Below, piece by piece: positions 1 to 7,807 of a stretch of 30,991 nt of DNA. The DNA is from Mesostigma viride (Eukaryota > Streptophyta > Mesostigmatophyceae > Mesostigmatales > Mesostigmataceae). The translations under genes were made by a program, and so were the position numbers. How positions within the stretch are numbered: position 1 is the stretch's first letter; every line of letters starts with the position of its first letter. The notes below the pieces were generated by a model. That model was not told the origin of the DNA. It ran no database searches and was given only the letters and a program-made list of their open reading frames with translations. The stretch lies in NCBI GenBank assembly GCA_009746045.1, contig RPFO01001521.1, positions 1 to 30,991 on the forward strand. Direction: 5' to 3'.

Positions 1-751
1 TCCCTCCCTCCCCTCCCTCCCTCCTCCCTCCTCCCTCCCTCCCTCCCTCCCTCCCTCCCTCCTCCCTCCCCTCCCTCCCTCCCCCCGCCCCCCCTCCCCC
101 TCCCTCCCTCCCTCCCTCCTCCTCCCTCCCTCCCTCCTCCCTCCTCCTCCTCCCTCCTCCCTCTCCTCCTCCCTCCTCCTCCCTCCCTCCCTCCCTCCCT
201 CTCCCTCCCTCCCTCCCTCCCTCCCTCCCTCCCCTCCTCCCTCCCTCCCCCTCCCTCCCTCCCTCCCTCCCTCCCTCCTCCTCCCTCCCTCCCTCCCTCC
301 TCCCTCCCTCCCTCCCTCCCTCCCTCCCTCCTCCTCCCTCCCTCCCCTCCCTCCCTCCCTCCCTCCCTCCCCCTCCCTCCCTCCCTCCCTCCCTCCCTCC
401 TCCCTCCTCCTCCCTCCTCCCCTCCCTCTCCCTCCTCCCTCCCTCCCTCCCTCCCTCCCTCCTCCCCCCTCCCTCCTCCCTCCCTCCCTCTCCTCCTCCC
501 TCCTCCCTCCCTCCCTCCCTCCCTCCTCCCTCCCTCCCTCCCTCCCTCCCTCCCCTCCCTCCCTCCCTCCCTCCCTCCCCCCCCTCCCTCCCTCCCTCCT
601 CCTCCCTCCCTCCCTCCTCCCTCCCTCCCTCCCTCTCCCCCTCCCTCCCTCCCTCCCTCCCTCCCTCCCTCCCTCCCTCCCTCCCTCCCTCCCTCCCTCC
701 CTCCCTCCCTCCCTCCCGCCCGCCCGCCCGCCCTCCCTCCCTCCCTCCCCC
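1..751. repeat. CT-rich simple-sequence tract (CCCT/CCT)n
   Basis: Almost pure pyrimidine on the top strand, made of irregularly alternating TCCC and TCC units, with short CCCGCCCG variants near 715-735. There is no gene. Such homopurine/homopyrimidine tracts are typical of eukaryotic nuclear DNA and can form triplex structures. The tract runs off the window start, so its full length is unknown. Confidence 0.95.
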
Positions 752-1663
752 CATCAATCATGCATCCATTCATTCATGCATGCATCCACTCATTCATGAA
801 CATGCCTCCGTTGGCCAGGGGTTCGAAATGATGCAACAGGCACCAAAAAAGGGAGAAGGAGCCGCCTCCCCAACGTGCCGCCCGGCGACGGCAGCGATGG
901 GCCCAGGGGGGGACAGTGCGCTTTGTCTTGTTCGCCGGGGTGAGCCGGCGGGGTGCGGGCACTGTCGCGTTTTATTTAGCCCGCCCGCCCCAGTCCTTCT
1001 CGGAGTGCCTTCTCAGGCCATGGCGTCAGGTTAAGAGTTCGTTTCGCCCGTCGCCGGACGCTTAAACCACTAGACTACGCCGGTTAATTACGACAAGAAA
1101 GCGGGTTACGACGATAGAAACCAGTAGATGGTGGTTCTCCCGCACCCCGGGCACACCAGCGACGTCGGCAGCGAGCCCCGCCCGCAGGTTATGCAGCTGA
1201 CGATGTTGCTCTGCCCAAGGGAAGTCATAAAGCTGCAAAAAAAGGGGTAAAAGCGATTAAATCCACGACATGCATTTTTGCCCCTGTCAGCGCTCCTATA
1301 AATCTGACTTTTACGGGAAAATTGCGTGCAACATGGAAACGCAAAATTAAGGGAATCGCTGTGCTGGATTTCTTCGAAATGATATAAGGAATCGTTCGAA
1401 AGTGTGCCCTCCCACCAGTAGCGTCTAATCTGTGCTAGCCATTACCTTGAACACGCAGGGGTGGCTGCGCTCGGCGCGCGAAACTGGCCACTGCTGCGTG
1501 TTTGCCCTCGCACACACACACACAAAAACTGTTTACCGACCTTTTTTTTGCAGAATAAATTTCCTTACGTCAATGCCGATCGAACAAGCGAAATCCGGTA
1601 CAAAATGGCTTCGTAATCCGTGCACAGTAAATTTTCACGCCACCATAGCCTTCGCAATGAAAT
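752..1663. other. Host flank without recognisable gene
   Basis: This stretch starts with short CATT/CATG-type repeats (752-800) and continues as unique sequence with a short CA run near 1511-1525. Short open frames exist but none has recognisable protein character. The minus strand at about 1022-1082 has a tRNA-like A-box (TAGTCTAGTGGT) with complementary ends, which could be the head of a tRNA-derived SINE. I see no convincing B-box, so no tRNA gene is called. Confidence 0.5.
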
Positions 1664-2267
1664 TTGCACTCAACATCTCCCGCGCGCACCGAATTTCGTC
1701 AATTTCACCCCGGATTTGCCGCGGACACTTTGGCGCGGCGTCGGATTGATGTGACCGCCTCCACCACCGACGCCATCGCCACGAAGCTCCAGCTAGGAGC
1801 TGGAGGACCACCGCCAGCCCAGCAACGGCCGGAGGTCACCGACCGCGCTCGCCGCGAGTGCCGAGTGGTGCTACGTCGCTTCCCCCAGAAGCCAGGTGAG
1901 ACGTCAACCTCCCTTGCTGACGAGCTCAAGAACCAGCTTCTTACCCTCATGGGCCTGGTAGGTGATGTAGAACTGCGAGGGCGCCTTCCCCACTCACGGG
2001 ACAAGGCGGCTCCCCCACCAGTCCTGCTCACCTTCCCCTCCCCTGAGGATAAGCAGTGGTTCCTCTCTCGTCGCAAGAGGTTGCACGACCTCACCTGGAC
2101 GCTGGATGATGACCTGACCCCGCTCAGCAACAGCAGCGACGCGACCTGTGGCCGGAATACCTCCGGGCCGGGCGCCATAAGCAGGACCCCCAGAAGCCCA
2201 AGGTGTACTGGAGGGCGGGGACCTGATGATCAACCACAAGATGTGGACGCCCCCAGCAGCGGGCTAG
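1664..2267 (+). pseudogene. Decayed LINE ORF1-like RNA-binding protein fragment
   Basis: The first frame reads a compact domain with the pattern of L1-type ORF1 proteins: a leading VVLRRFPQKPGE strand, a LADELKNQLLTLMG helix, the PPPVLLTFPSPEDKQWFL strand, and a DDDLTP turn that precedes a helix. The following helix (QQQQRRDLWPEYLRAGRHKQ) continues only in another frame from about 2130. The last strand (GGDLMINHKMW) continues in a third frame from about 2215 to the stop at 2265-2267. Two frameshifts therefore break the domain. In L1 ORF1 the RRM and C-terminal domains bind the element RNA. No reverse transcriptase follows, so this is a truncated copy. The family match is by eye. Confidence 0.55.
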
Positions 2268-2271
2268 AACA

Positions 2272-2722
2272 GCAATAGCCCTAGCTTGTATCCATTGGAG
2301 TCACTCCCGCTAAGGCAGCCATGCATGCTTAGAATGTTTGCCTAGCTGTGCCAACATACCTAGTCACGTGCCGCCAACGCACGGTACACAACCATGCAGC
2401 CATAGCCTTAGCCTAGTCCTAGTACACCCATGCTACGGCAGCTACGCCCTGGCTATGTTCAGATTACTTGCCCACGCCTACTTGTTATGCCACGCTCACA
2501 TGGGTCTTATTGCACCCGCAGTTTGCCGGATCGTTAGCATGTCCTTTTAGCTAGCGCGCCCGAATGCAGCTGTGGCATGCCTTAGGCATGAAGGAGACTG
2601 GGGGTCTCTGCCCTTTAATTCTCCAGTGTTGTGCACACACAGGGATTAAAAGCACTTCGGTGCTCCGTGACTCCCCAACGGGAGCACGTGTTTAATTAAT
2701 TAATTAATTAATTAATTAATTA
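2272..2722 (+). repeat. Probable 3' tail of the LINE fragment with hairpins and (TTAA)n
   Basis: This is non-coding sequence after the ORF1-like stop. Near its end are two adjacent hairpins: AGCAC-TTCG-GTGCT at 2651-2664, with a UUCG-type tetraloop, and CTCCC-CAAC-GGGAG at 2671-2684. A perfect TTAA microsatellite follows at 2691-2722. Terminal stem-loops followed by a short-period tail are the usual 3' end of non-LTR retroelements, where the reverse transcriptase recognises its RNA. Assigning this tail to the ORF1 fragment is inference from proximity. Confidence 0.45.
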
Positions 2723-2929
2723 GATTCCATCATCATTCCGTCAGCAGGCTAGAAAAATTGTTTCAATATGTCACCAGGTCCTTATGCTGGCATCTGTCAC
2801 CACCGCCCTTGTGCTGGTATCTGTCACCGATGCATGAAAAGTCAAACTCCTCAATTTGTTTCCCGTGTGACAGGCGCGGCGCGCGCCGCGCCGGGGTCAA
2901 CAGGGGTCGTGATGGCGTTTCGTTGTTTT
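2723..2929. other. Flank between LINE tail and virus terminus
   Basis: Unique sequence with a short repeated phrase (TGCTGGTATCTGTCACC-like, 2785-2830) and a GCGC-rich patch near 2876-2892. No gene is visible. It ends in GTTTTG just before the 16-G run that opens the viral terminal repeat. Confidence 0.5.
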
Positions 2930-3246
2930 GGGGGGGGGGGGGGGGTAGACAAAAGTACCATCTATTATATAGTAAAGAACTGGTACTTTTGTCTAGGGGG
3001 GTCCGTGCAATGTTTGGCCCGGGTCAGTGTGGGGGCGATGCATGATGGCAGACATCGATGGTACCTAGACAAAAGTACCATCTATTATATAGTAAAGAAC
3101 TGGTACTTTTGTCTAGGGGGGTCCGTGCAATGTTTGGCCCGGGTCAGTGTGGGGGCGATGCATGATGGCAGACATCGATGGTACCTAGACAAAAGTACCA
3201 TCTATTATATAGTAAAGAACTGGTACTTTTGTCTAGGGGGGTCCGT
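2930..3246 (+). repeat. Left terminal repeat: 120-bp tandem units with long palindrome
   Basis: A 16-G run (2930-2945) precedes three copies of a palindrome at 2946-2995 (outer bases lost), 3064-3117 and 3184-3237. The arms are CCTAGACAAAAGTACCA and its complement, separated by an identical 20-base AT-rich loop. Copies are spaced exactly 120 bp apart with identical spacers, which implies recent amplification or gene conversion. The inner edge reads GGGGGGTCCGTGGAGTTATTTT. The same edge occurs inverted at 30554-30574, making this the terminal inverted repeat of the virus. Confidence 0.93.
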
Positions 3247-3250
3247 GGAG

Positions 3251-3643
3251 TTATTTTGTTTCGTCAAGCCCGGCCTGTCGAAGTCTCTCCACGACCCCCG
3301 CCCACGTCTCGTCAGATATATGCCGACGACCCGTGACAGTGGCGACGAGGATCGACAAAACGACGAGGTCCTCGCAAGCCTTGTGAAGTTTTTTTGGAGT
3401 CGCCCTAGTGCCTAGAGCAGCTCTCGCCGCGTCCAAGAAAGTGTCTGGGTCATCTAGCGCTTCCAATTCGATTCGATAGTTGTCGTCATATGGATCGACG
3501 CCTCCTACCATGATGCACGCGAGTCGCGCGATCTCTGTGCAATCGTGCGCTCTCCCAGTCCTAGCCTCAATATAGCCACCAGAACCAGGGGGGGCCGCCT
3601 CGATACAGTTGAGCAGGTCGTTCATGGTCATGAATTTGGACAT
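3251..3643 (-). CDS. Hypothetical PLV protein, 130 aa
   Basis: The leftmost viral gene. Its stop codon lies only about 5 bp inside the terminal repeat. It starts at the ATG at 3641-3643, 10-25 bp downstream of a strong TATA-like block on the same strand. The product is soluble-looking and mixed helical, with no signal peptide or membrane segment; the C-terminal half (from TRATPKKLHKACEDLV) looks helical. I recognise no family. It is the last in a leftward series of virion genes, so a virion or accessory role is possible but unsupported. Confidence 0.7.
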   Translation of the reverse strand: MSKFMTMNDLLNCIEAAPPGSGGYIEARTGRAHDCTEIARLACIMVGGVDPYDDNYRIELEALDDPDTFLDAARAALGTRATPKKLHKACEDLVVLSILVATVTGRRHISDETWAGVVERLRQAGLDETK

Positions 3644-3649
3644 GGTGCA

Positions 3650-3668
3650 AAGTCTTTTATATTATAGT
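3650..3668 (-). promoter_or_regulatory. TATA-like promoter of the leftmost viral gene
   Basis: On the minus strand this reads ACTATAATATAAAAGAC, ending about 8 bases before the ATG at 3643. It is the clearest example of the AT-rich TATA element found just upstream of most genes in this virus. Confidence 0.55.
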
Positions 3669-3704
3669 ATAAGAAAATTTTAATATCAATGGCCTAGTTT
3701 TTTG

Positions 3705-4198
3705 CTACTTGTGATGGCACTTGCACCCCTCGAACCCACGAGTTTTTTCGAAACGCAAGATGCAAAGAAACGACTCGTGTGTCAATGGGATGAATTGTTT
3801 GTCATCAACTCCTCTGTCAATGTGCACTAAACCGATCTCGAGTCTCCCGCCATTCCTAAACAAATGATCGTTTTTTAGGTTGAAAAATGCATGGTCGTTT
3901 ATTACGGTGTACGAGGCGGCAACGTCTTTGCATTCTTCGGTACATAGCACGACACTGTCTTGTGGGTTATGCTCTCCTCCAGAAAAACTTGAAGAAACTA
4001 GTCCAACAAGCGAGTAGTTTTCTTGGTTTTCTGCGTTCTTGATATATGCAAAATGGACCCCCCGCGCCATGTGCTGTCTATGATAGGCGCTCTTGGGTCT
4101 GGCTTGATATCGAAGGAATAAATTCCATTGTATTCGTCGAGTGTGTTCTGTGACGCGATAGAATCTAAAGCGATTTGGTAAAATGTGGGATAATCCAT
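3705..4198 (-). pseudogene. Hypothetical PLV gene split by a one-base frameshift
   Basis: Two leftward frames overlap. The upstream one starts at the ATG at 4198, behind a TTGTAATAAAG element, and reads MDYPTFYQIALDSIASQ. The downstream one runs to the stop at 3705 and ends in FEGCKCHHK. They overlap at a run of six C on the top strand (4058-4063). One more base in that run would give a continuous protein of about 164 aa passing through DSTWRGGVHFAYIKN. The internal ATG at 4070 lies within the overlap and has no promoter-like element of its own, so one broken gene is likelier than two. Function is not recognised. Either a real mutation or a homopolymer read error could explain the break. Confidence 0.65.
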
Positions 4199-4243
4199 GG
4201 CTTTATTACAACTTATCAGAGATAATAGTTCTAGTCTGTAACT

Positions 4244-5935
4244 CTATGCTGGGATGGCGGCGGGGGTGCCCCACTTGGCCACGAGATACCCGCGGATCCG
4301 TTCAAGCTCCGCTGACGTTTTGGCGGTGTTGTAGATCAGGATCTCGCCGATCCACCCGTCAAAGGCACGACTCGCGTTGGCCGAGTCTCCTCCAATAGAG
4401 AGATTTCCTGAACCAGTTGTAGGGTCCGATCCGATTCTGTTATAACCAGCTCGTCCGTCGAAGCGGGTGAAAAGTGCGTTTGTACTGCTGTTGCATGAAA
4501 TCGCCATGACGTGTGCCTTGTTGTCAAAGAACTGAGCCCTTGTGCTCACGGTTTCGTATACAGAACCGGGAGCGAATAGGAGAACGGTCTGTGCCTCTGA
4601 CTGATAAGACATGAGATAACAATTGCCGTTCGACGATCCAAGCATATAACCTCTAATACCCGTATAACCCCCTATTTCTGGATACGTTGCAGTCGTTAGC
4701 TGTTTGGCGACTAGGAGGATGCTCGCATTGACACCGACAGTGTTCCAGAAATTGTTCACGGTCTCTAACAAGCCAGACCGCGAGTTGATAAAGCGGAGGG
4801 ACCGTTTCGAGTTCAGTTCAGCCGTATCCAGCGTAGGGCATTTGGTGGAAGTTGCCTGCGTCACGTGGTACCCGTTCGGCCCCTTGTCGTTCATCCGCAT
4901 CACATTCCCACCCGCCGTGTTTTGCTGGGTCGTGCCGGACGTGTCGCTGAACACCGTGGCACTGTCGGACGGATCGTACCACGCGAACAGTGCGGGATCC
5001 GTTGCCGGATTGTAATAGTACGTGAACGACAGCGTGTTCGATGCTGTGTTTCCAAGCCCTGACGTCGCGCTCGTCACGGTGCCCGCGCCCATGCTTACCG
5101 TCGTCGCGAAGTCCGACATGGTAGGGGTCACATCGAACGTGTACGTGGCGCCACTTCCCAACAAGTTGGACGCGGTTCCGTTGGTTACGGTGATGTCGCC
5201 CAACGCGAACCCGGCGACCGACGTGCTAAAAGTGGCCGTGACTGGGTAAACGGCACCCGTCGGGGTTCCGGACACAAGAGTCACCGACGGATTTGCCGAG
5301 TACGTGAACGACAGTGTGTTAGATGCCGCGTTGGCGTTCCCTGTCGATGCGTCCACAACAGTGCCCGCGCCCACGCTAACGTTCGTTGAAGAATTGGCGG
5401 TCGTTGGCGTCACCTGGAAGGCGTACGACGCCCCGCTGCCGGTCAGGTTGGCTGCTGTCCCGTTCGTCACGGTGATGTCGCCCAACGCGAACCCCGTGAC
5501 GGACCTGCTGAACGTGACGGTAACATCCACGGGTGTCGAGGATGGCGTCGAGCCCGCGGTCGTCGCGAGAGTCACCGTCGGAGGTGGCGAGTACGTGAAA
5601 GTTACTGCTTTTGATGCGGTATTGCCGGTTCCTAGCGTGTTGATTGCAGCACTGGCTCCAACGCTGACGAGTGTTGGTGAATAAGCTACAGCTGGAGTCA
5701 CTGAGAATGTGTAAGAGCCGCCGCTACCCCCTAAATTGGACGCTGTACCGTTAATAACGAATATATCACCCAAGGCGAACCCGGTGACTGGTTGGCTGAA
5801 TGTTGCTGTCACTGTAATCGGGGAGGCGCTTGGATACAGTCCGCTTGTAGTCGTTAATGTGATCGATGGTGCTATCCTTGCCTGTTTACGTTTCTTACGA
5901 ATCAAAGCAGGACAAACCCCGTAATCAAACGACAT
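4244..5935 (-). CDS. Spike/adhesin with three bacterial Ig-like repeats and C-terminal lectin-like domain
   Basis: The 563-aa product has a short basic N-terminus (IRKKRKQAR) and then three tandem domains of about 94 aa between residues 25 and 305. Each carries the signature VTGFALGDI-VTNGTAxNL, then YxFxVTP, then SVGAGT and NTLSFTY. This is the pattern of bacterial Ig-like adhesin repeats. Residues from about 310 to the end (FAWYDPSDSATVF to WIGEILIYNTAKTSAELERI) have the form of a LamG/concanavalin-A-like lectin domain. No signal peptide is visible, which fits assembly inside the cell onto a virion. It sits among virion genes and is the best candidate for a surface receptor-binding spike. 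The repeat domain was probably acquired from bacteria; that is inference. Confidence 0.8.
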   Translation of the reverse strand: MSFDYGVCPALIRKKRKQARIAPSITLTTTSGLYPSASPITVTATFSQPVTGFALGDIFVINGTASNLGGSGGSYTFSVTPAVAYSPTLVSVGASAAINTLGTGNTASKAVTFTYSPPPTVTLATTAGSTPSSTPVDVTVTFSRSVTGFALGDITVTNGTAANLTGSGASYAFQVTPTTANSSTNVSVGAGTVVDASTGNANAASNTLSFTYSANPSVTLVSGTPTGAVYPVTATFSTSVAGFALGDITVTNGTASNLLGSGATYTFDVTPTMSDFATTVSMGAGTVTSATSGLGNTASNTLSFTYYYNPATDPALFAWYDPSDSATVFSDTSGTTQQNTAGGNVMRMNDKGPNGYHVTQATSTKCPTLDTAELNSKRSLRFINSRSGLLETVNNFWNTVGVNASILLVAKQLTTATYPEIGGYTGIRGYMLGSSNGNCYLMSYQSEAQTVLLFAPGSVYETVSTRAQFFDNKAHVMAISCNSSTNALFTRFDGRAGYNRIGSDPTTGSGNLSIGGDSANASRAFDGWIGEILIYNTAKTSAELERIRGYLVAKWGTPAAIPA

Positions 5936-5939
5936 GGAG

Positions 5940-5953
5940 CTAATATAATACTA
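5940..5953 (-). promoter_or_regulatory. TATA-like promoter of the Ig-repeat spike gene
   Basis: The minus strand reads TAGTATTATATTAGCTCC and then the ATG at 5935. It matches the AT element seen before neighbouring viral genes and leaves a very short 5' leader. Confidence 0.45.
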
Positions 5954-5961
5954 CCGTCACA

Positions 5962-6132
5962 CTATTTTTTAGAGTTTGGCAGAGGATACTGAAACTTCGG
6001 TTCCATCAGCGGGCCCTTCTTGGACGGCATCACAAACGCGGTGCCCTTATCGGCCAGCTCGGGGGTGTCGAAAATCAGCGTGACTCTGCTAAGAGGATTC
6101 GCCGTGTATCGCGGGTCCCTCATGTAATCCAT
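5962..6132 (-). CDS. Small hypothetical PLV protein, 56 aa
   Basis: This short frame fills the gap between the spike gene and the major capsid gene, with 26 and 31 bp on either side, which is normal spacing here. It begins MDYMRDPRYTANPLSRV, ends FQYPLPNSKK, and is preceded by the block TAGATAATATAGCACGCG before the ATG at 6130-6132. The product is basic and proline-rich with no membrane segment. I recognise no family. The TATA element, the tight fit and the protein-like composition argue that it is real. Its place next to the capsid gene suggests a minor virion or assembly role (inference). Confidence 0.65.
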   Translation of the reverse strand: MDYMRDPRYTANPLSRVTLIFDTPELADKGTAFVMPSKKGPLMEPKFQYPLPNSKK

Positions 6133-6138
6133 CGCGTG

Positions 6139-6152
6139 CTATATTATCTACA
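6139..6152 (-). promoter_or_regulatory. TATA-like promoter of the 56-aa gene
   Basis: The minus strand reads GTAGATAATATAGCACG, ending about 4 bases before the ATG. The same TAGATAATAT string precedes the fibre gene at 12634-12660. Confidence 0.5.
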
Positions 6153-6163
6153 AACAGACATTT

Positions 6164-7375
6164 TTAGAGATACACAGCCGCCTGCCGGCCGGCACCGACC
6201 TCCATCTTGGCCTCCATCTCACAGAAGATATAGGAGGTGCGTTCCGTGGCCCCCTTGTTAACGCGCAAGGTAACGACCGCGGCAGTTCCGCGCAGATCGA
6301 GGCCACTCTGGTACTCAGCACCGGAACACGGCATGTTGAGATGACAGGCCATGACGAAGTTGTTACTGAGCCAGTTGGCTGCCGAGATGCCGGTCCTCGC
6401 GCAACTGAGAGAGTTCCCTTGGTCATTGAAGGCACTGATCAGGTTAACCCACGCCTCTGTAGGACCCATTCGGAATGCTGGAGATTGATGGGACCCGTTG
6501 ATATCAAACTGGAAATCTGTTAAGTCGTCGGCGAGATGAGCAAACATGGCGTTGGCGTTGTCATTCGCCGCATCCTTGGCGGAGGCTACGTGAATTGCAA
6601 GCAACTTGCTAGCAGATGCAGACGAAAGGGTTGCCTTGAGAGCGTAGGTCGACCCGGCGTTAGACTGTTTCGTCGATTGCCACGTCTTCCAACGGAATGG
6701 CAAAGTCCCTCCCTCTGCCAACCGAGACGCAAAGATCTGGCCAACCACGTCCTCCTGGAACCTATAAGTGTCGATCGAGAAATGGATGTTATCTAGCTGA
6801 TACCCGGGGGTGGCAGCGTCGGCGCCGGGCTTCAAAACACCGGCATCCATCAGCGTGATGCGGATCTCGATAGGAGGGAACAGGCTGAGGTCGATAACCC
6901 TAGGATCCCCGCTTAGAAATCCTAGCCAGTTGTCGATAACACCGTCGATGGCGGCACTGCTATCAAGGGTGTCCAGACCAGACCAGCCGGCTGGCGCCTG
7001 TGAATTAACGTACCCAGCTCCACCGTGAACCGTCAAGAGAGTCCAAAACAGTTGAGCATAGTCGTTAATGCTATCAACGGACTGCCCTCCAACAAGGACC
7101 TCGAGTCTCTTGATAAGGGAGGAAGTGAAGGGAGGAAAACCGTATTTACCAGCTGACGACGTGGTCTTTGCTTTGAAATACATGGCAAACGAGTGAAGAT
7201 CTGCAAACCCGCTCGTCGGCAGCCTGACTGCGACCACCGACCCCTGCTTGATTCCGTCACTAGCCGAGAGCGTAGAGAGCTGGACGCGGGACGTCGAATG
7301 CTGGCCGAGCGTCTTCACAATGTACTGCATGGACTTTGGGATTGCGCGATTGTACCAAGAACCGTCAGACGACAT
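6164..7375 (-). CDS. Major capsid protein (double jelly-roll), PLV type
   Basis: The 403-aa product has the length and layout of PLV major capsid proteins. An N-terminal strand-rich part contains PPFTSSLIKRLEVLVGGQ at about residues 80-98, a segment characteristic of the first jelly roll, followed by SINDYAQLFWTLL. A second strand-rich half contains PPIEIRITLMDAGVL and ends in a segment (TSYIFCEMEAKMEV) that would form the last strand. In known relatives this protein forms the trimeric hexon-like capsomers of the icosahedral shell. It starts at the ATG at 7373-7375. It lies between the 56-aa gene and a small basic protein in the virion gene block. No break is visible. Confidence 0.88.
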   Translation of the reverse strand: MSSDGSWYNRAIPKSMQYIVKTLGQHSTSRVQLSTLSASDGIKQGSVVAVRLPTSGFADLHSFAMYFKAKTTSSAGKYGFPPFTSSLIKRLEVLVGGQSVDSINDYAQLFWTLLTVHGGAGYVNSQAPAGWSGLDTLDSSAAIDGVIDNWLGFLSGDPRVIDLSLFPPIEIRITLMDAGVLKPGADAATPGYQLDNIHFSIDTYRFQEDVVGQIFASRLAEGGTLPFRWKTWQSTKQSNAGSTYALKATLSSASASKLLAIHVASAKDAANDNANAMFAHLADDLTDFQFDINGSHQSPAFRMGPTEAWVNLISAFNDQGNSLSCARTGISAANWLSNNFVMACHLNMPCSGAEYQSGLDLRGTAAVVTLRVNKGATERTSYIFCEMEAKMEVGAGRQAAVYL

Positions 7376-7413
7376 GATGAGATGTATACCTATCTAATGA
7401 GAAAAAAAAGTGG

Positions 7414-7698
7414 CTAGTGAAGTAGCTGGCCTAGGAGAGGGTTGGCCGCCTTGTGCGCGTCCACTTTCCTCTCCAGGGACGAAAGAGCGTCTAGCCCTGT
7501 TTTTGCGGCCCTGTATACCGTCCCGAGAACCGGCGAGCTCTCAATGAGTTTGCTGGGGACGTGGCCCAGAGCTGCATCAGCGGCACCGGCGACGGCTTTC
7601 ACCATACGTGCGCCCTGGCCCGCTTTCCTGACCGCGTCTCCGGCAGCGTGTCCGATCTTGCGTACAGTGCTCACAACTTTGCCAAAATCAAGCTTCAT
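7414..7698 (-). CDS. Small basic amphipathic virion-type protein, 94 aa
   Basis: This alanine- and lysine-rich, helix-forming protein starts MKLDFGKVVSTVRKIGHA. Its long amphipathic-looking helix (AAGDAVRKAGQGARMVKAVA) is followed by a second helical stretch ending NPLLGQLLH. Position between major capsid and penton genes, small size and composition recall the small minor capsid or membrane-active proteins found at this place in adenovirus-like and PLV genomes. That role is inference, and no catalytic motif is present. The ATG at 7696-7698 follows a TATTCTATAAACG element. Confidence 0.72.
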   Translation of the reverse strand: MKLDFGKVVSTVRKIGHAAGDAVRKAGQGARMVKAVAGAADAALGHVPSKLIESSPVLGTVYRAAKTGLDALSSLERKVDAHKAANPLLGQLLH

Positions 7699-7807
7699 CC
7701 TCGTCGTTTATAGAATACTGATTAGATATTCTTCTGGCCGGAATGATGCTCTTGTCTAGCGCCATGTATCTGAGGATCCCGCCTATCTTGCGAGCCTCAA
7801 ACCCCAT
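7688..7807 (-). CDS. Possible overlapping micro-ORF, 39 aa
   Basis: This leftward frame starts at the ATG at 7805-7807 inside the end of the penton gene and stops at 7688, eleven bases into the next gene. It reads MGFEARKIGGILRYMALDK at its start and ends NDEDEA. It occupies the unusually long 84-bp gap between the penton stop (7783) and the next start (7698). It could be translated on its own, from an internal ATG (MALDK), or represent an old out-of-frame tail of the penton protein. There is no family evidence. Confidence 0.2.
   Translation of the reverse strand: MGFEARKIGGILRYMALDKSIIPARRISNQYSINDEDEA

Noticed and set aside
1022-1082. A functional tRNA gene
   Set aside because: No proper T-arm/B-box in the right position and no complete cloverleaf could be drawn.
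1705-2178. Leftward frame opposite the LINE ORF1-like fragment
   Set aside because: Ser/Arg-rich shadow with no recognisable fold. The rightward strand has the ORF1-like strand and helix order.
2768-3415. 215-aa frame repeating DKSTIYYIVKNWYFCLGG
   Set aside because: It is a translation of the palindromic 120-bp terminal repeat and continues antisense through the real leftward gene.
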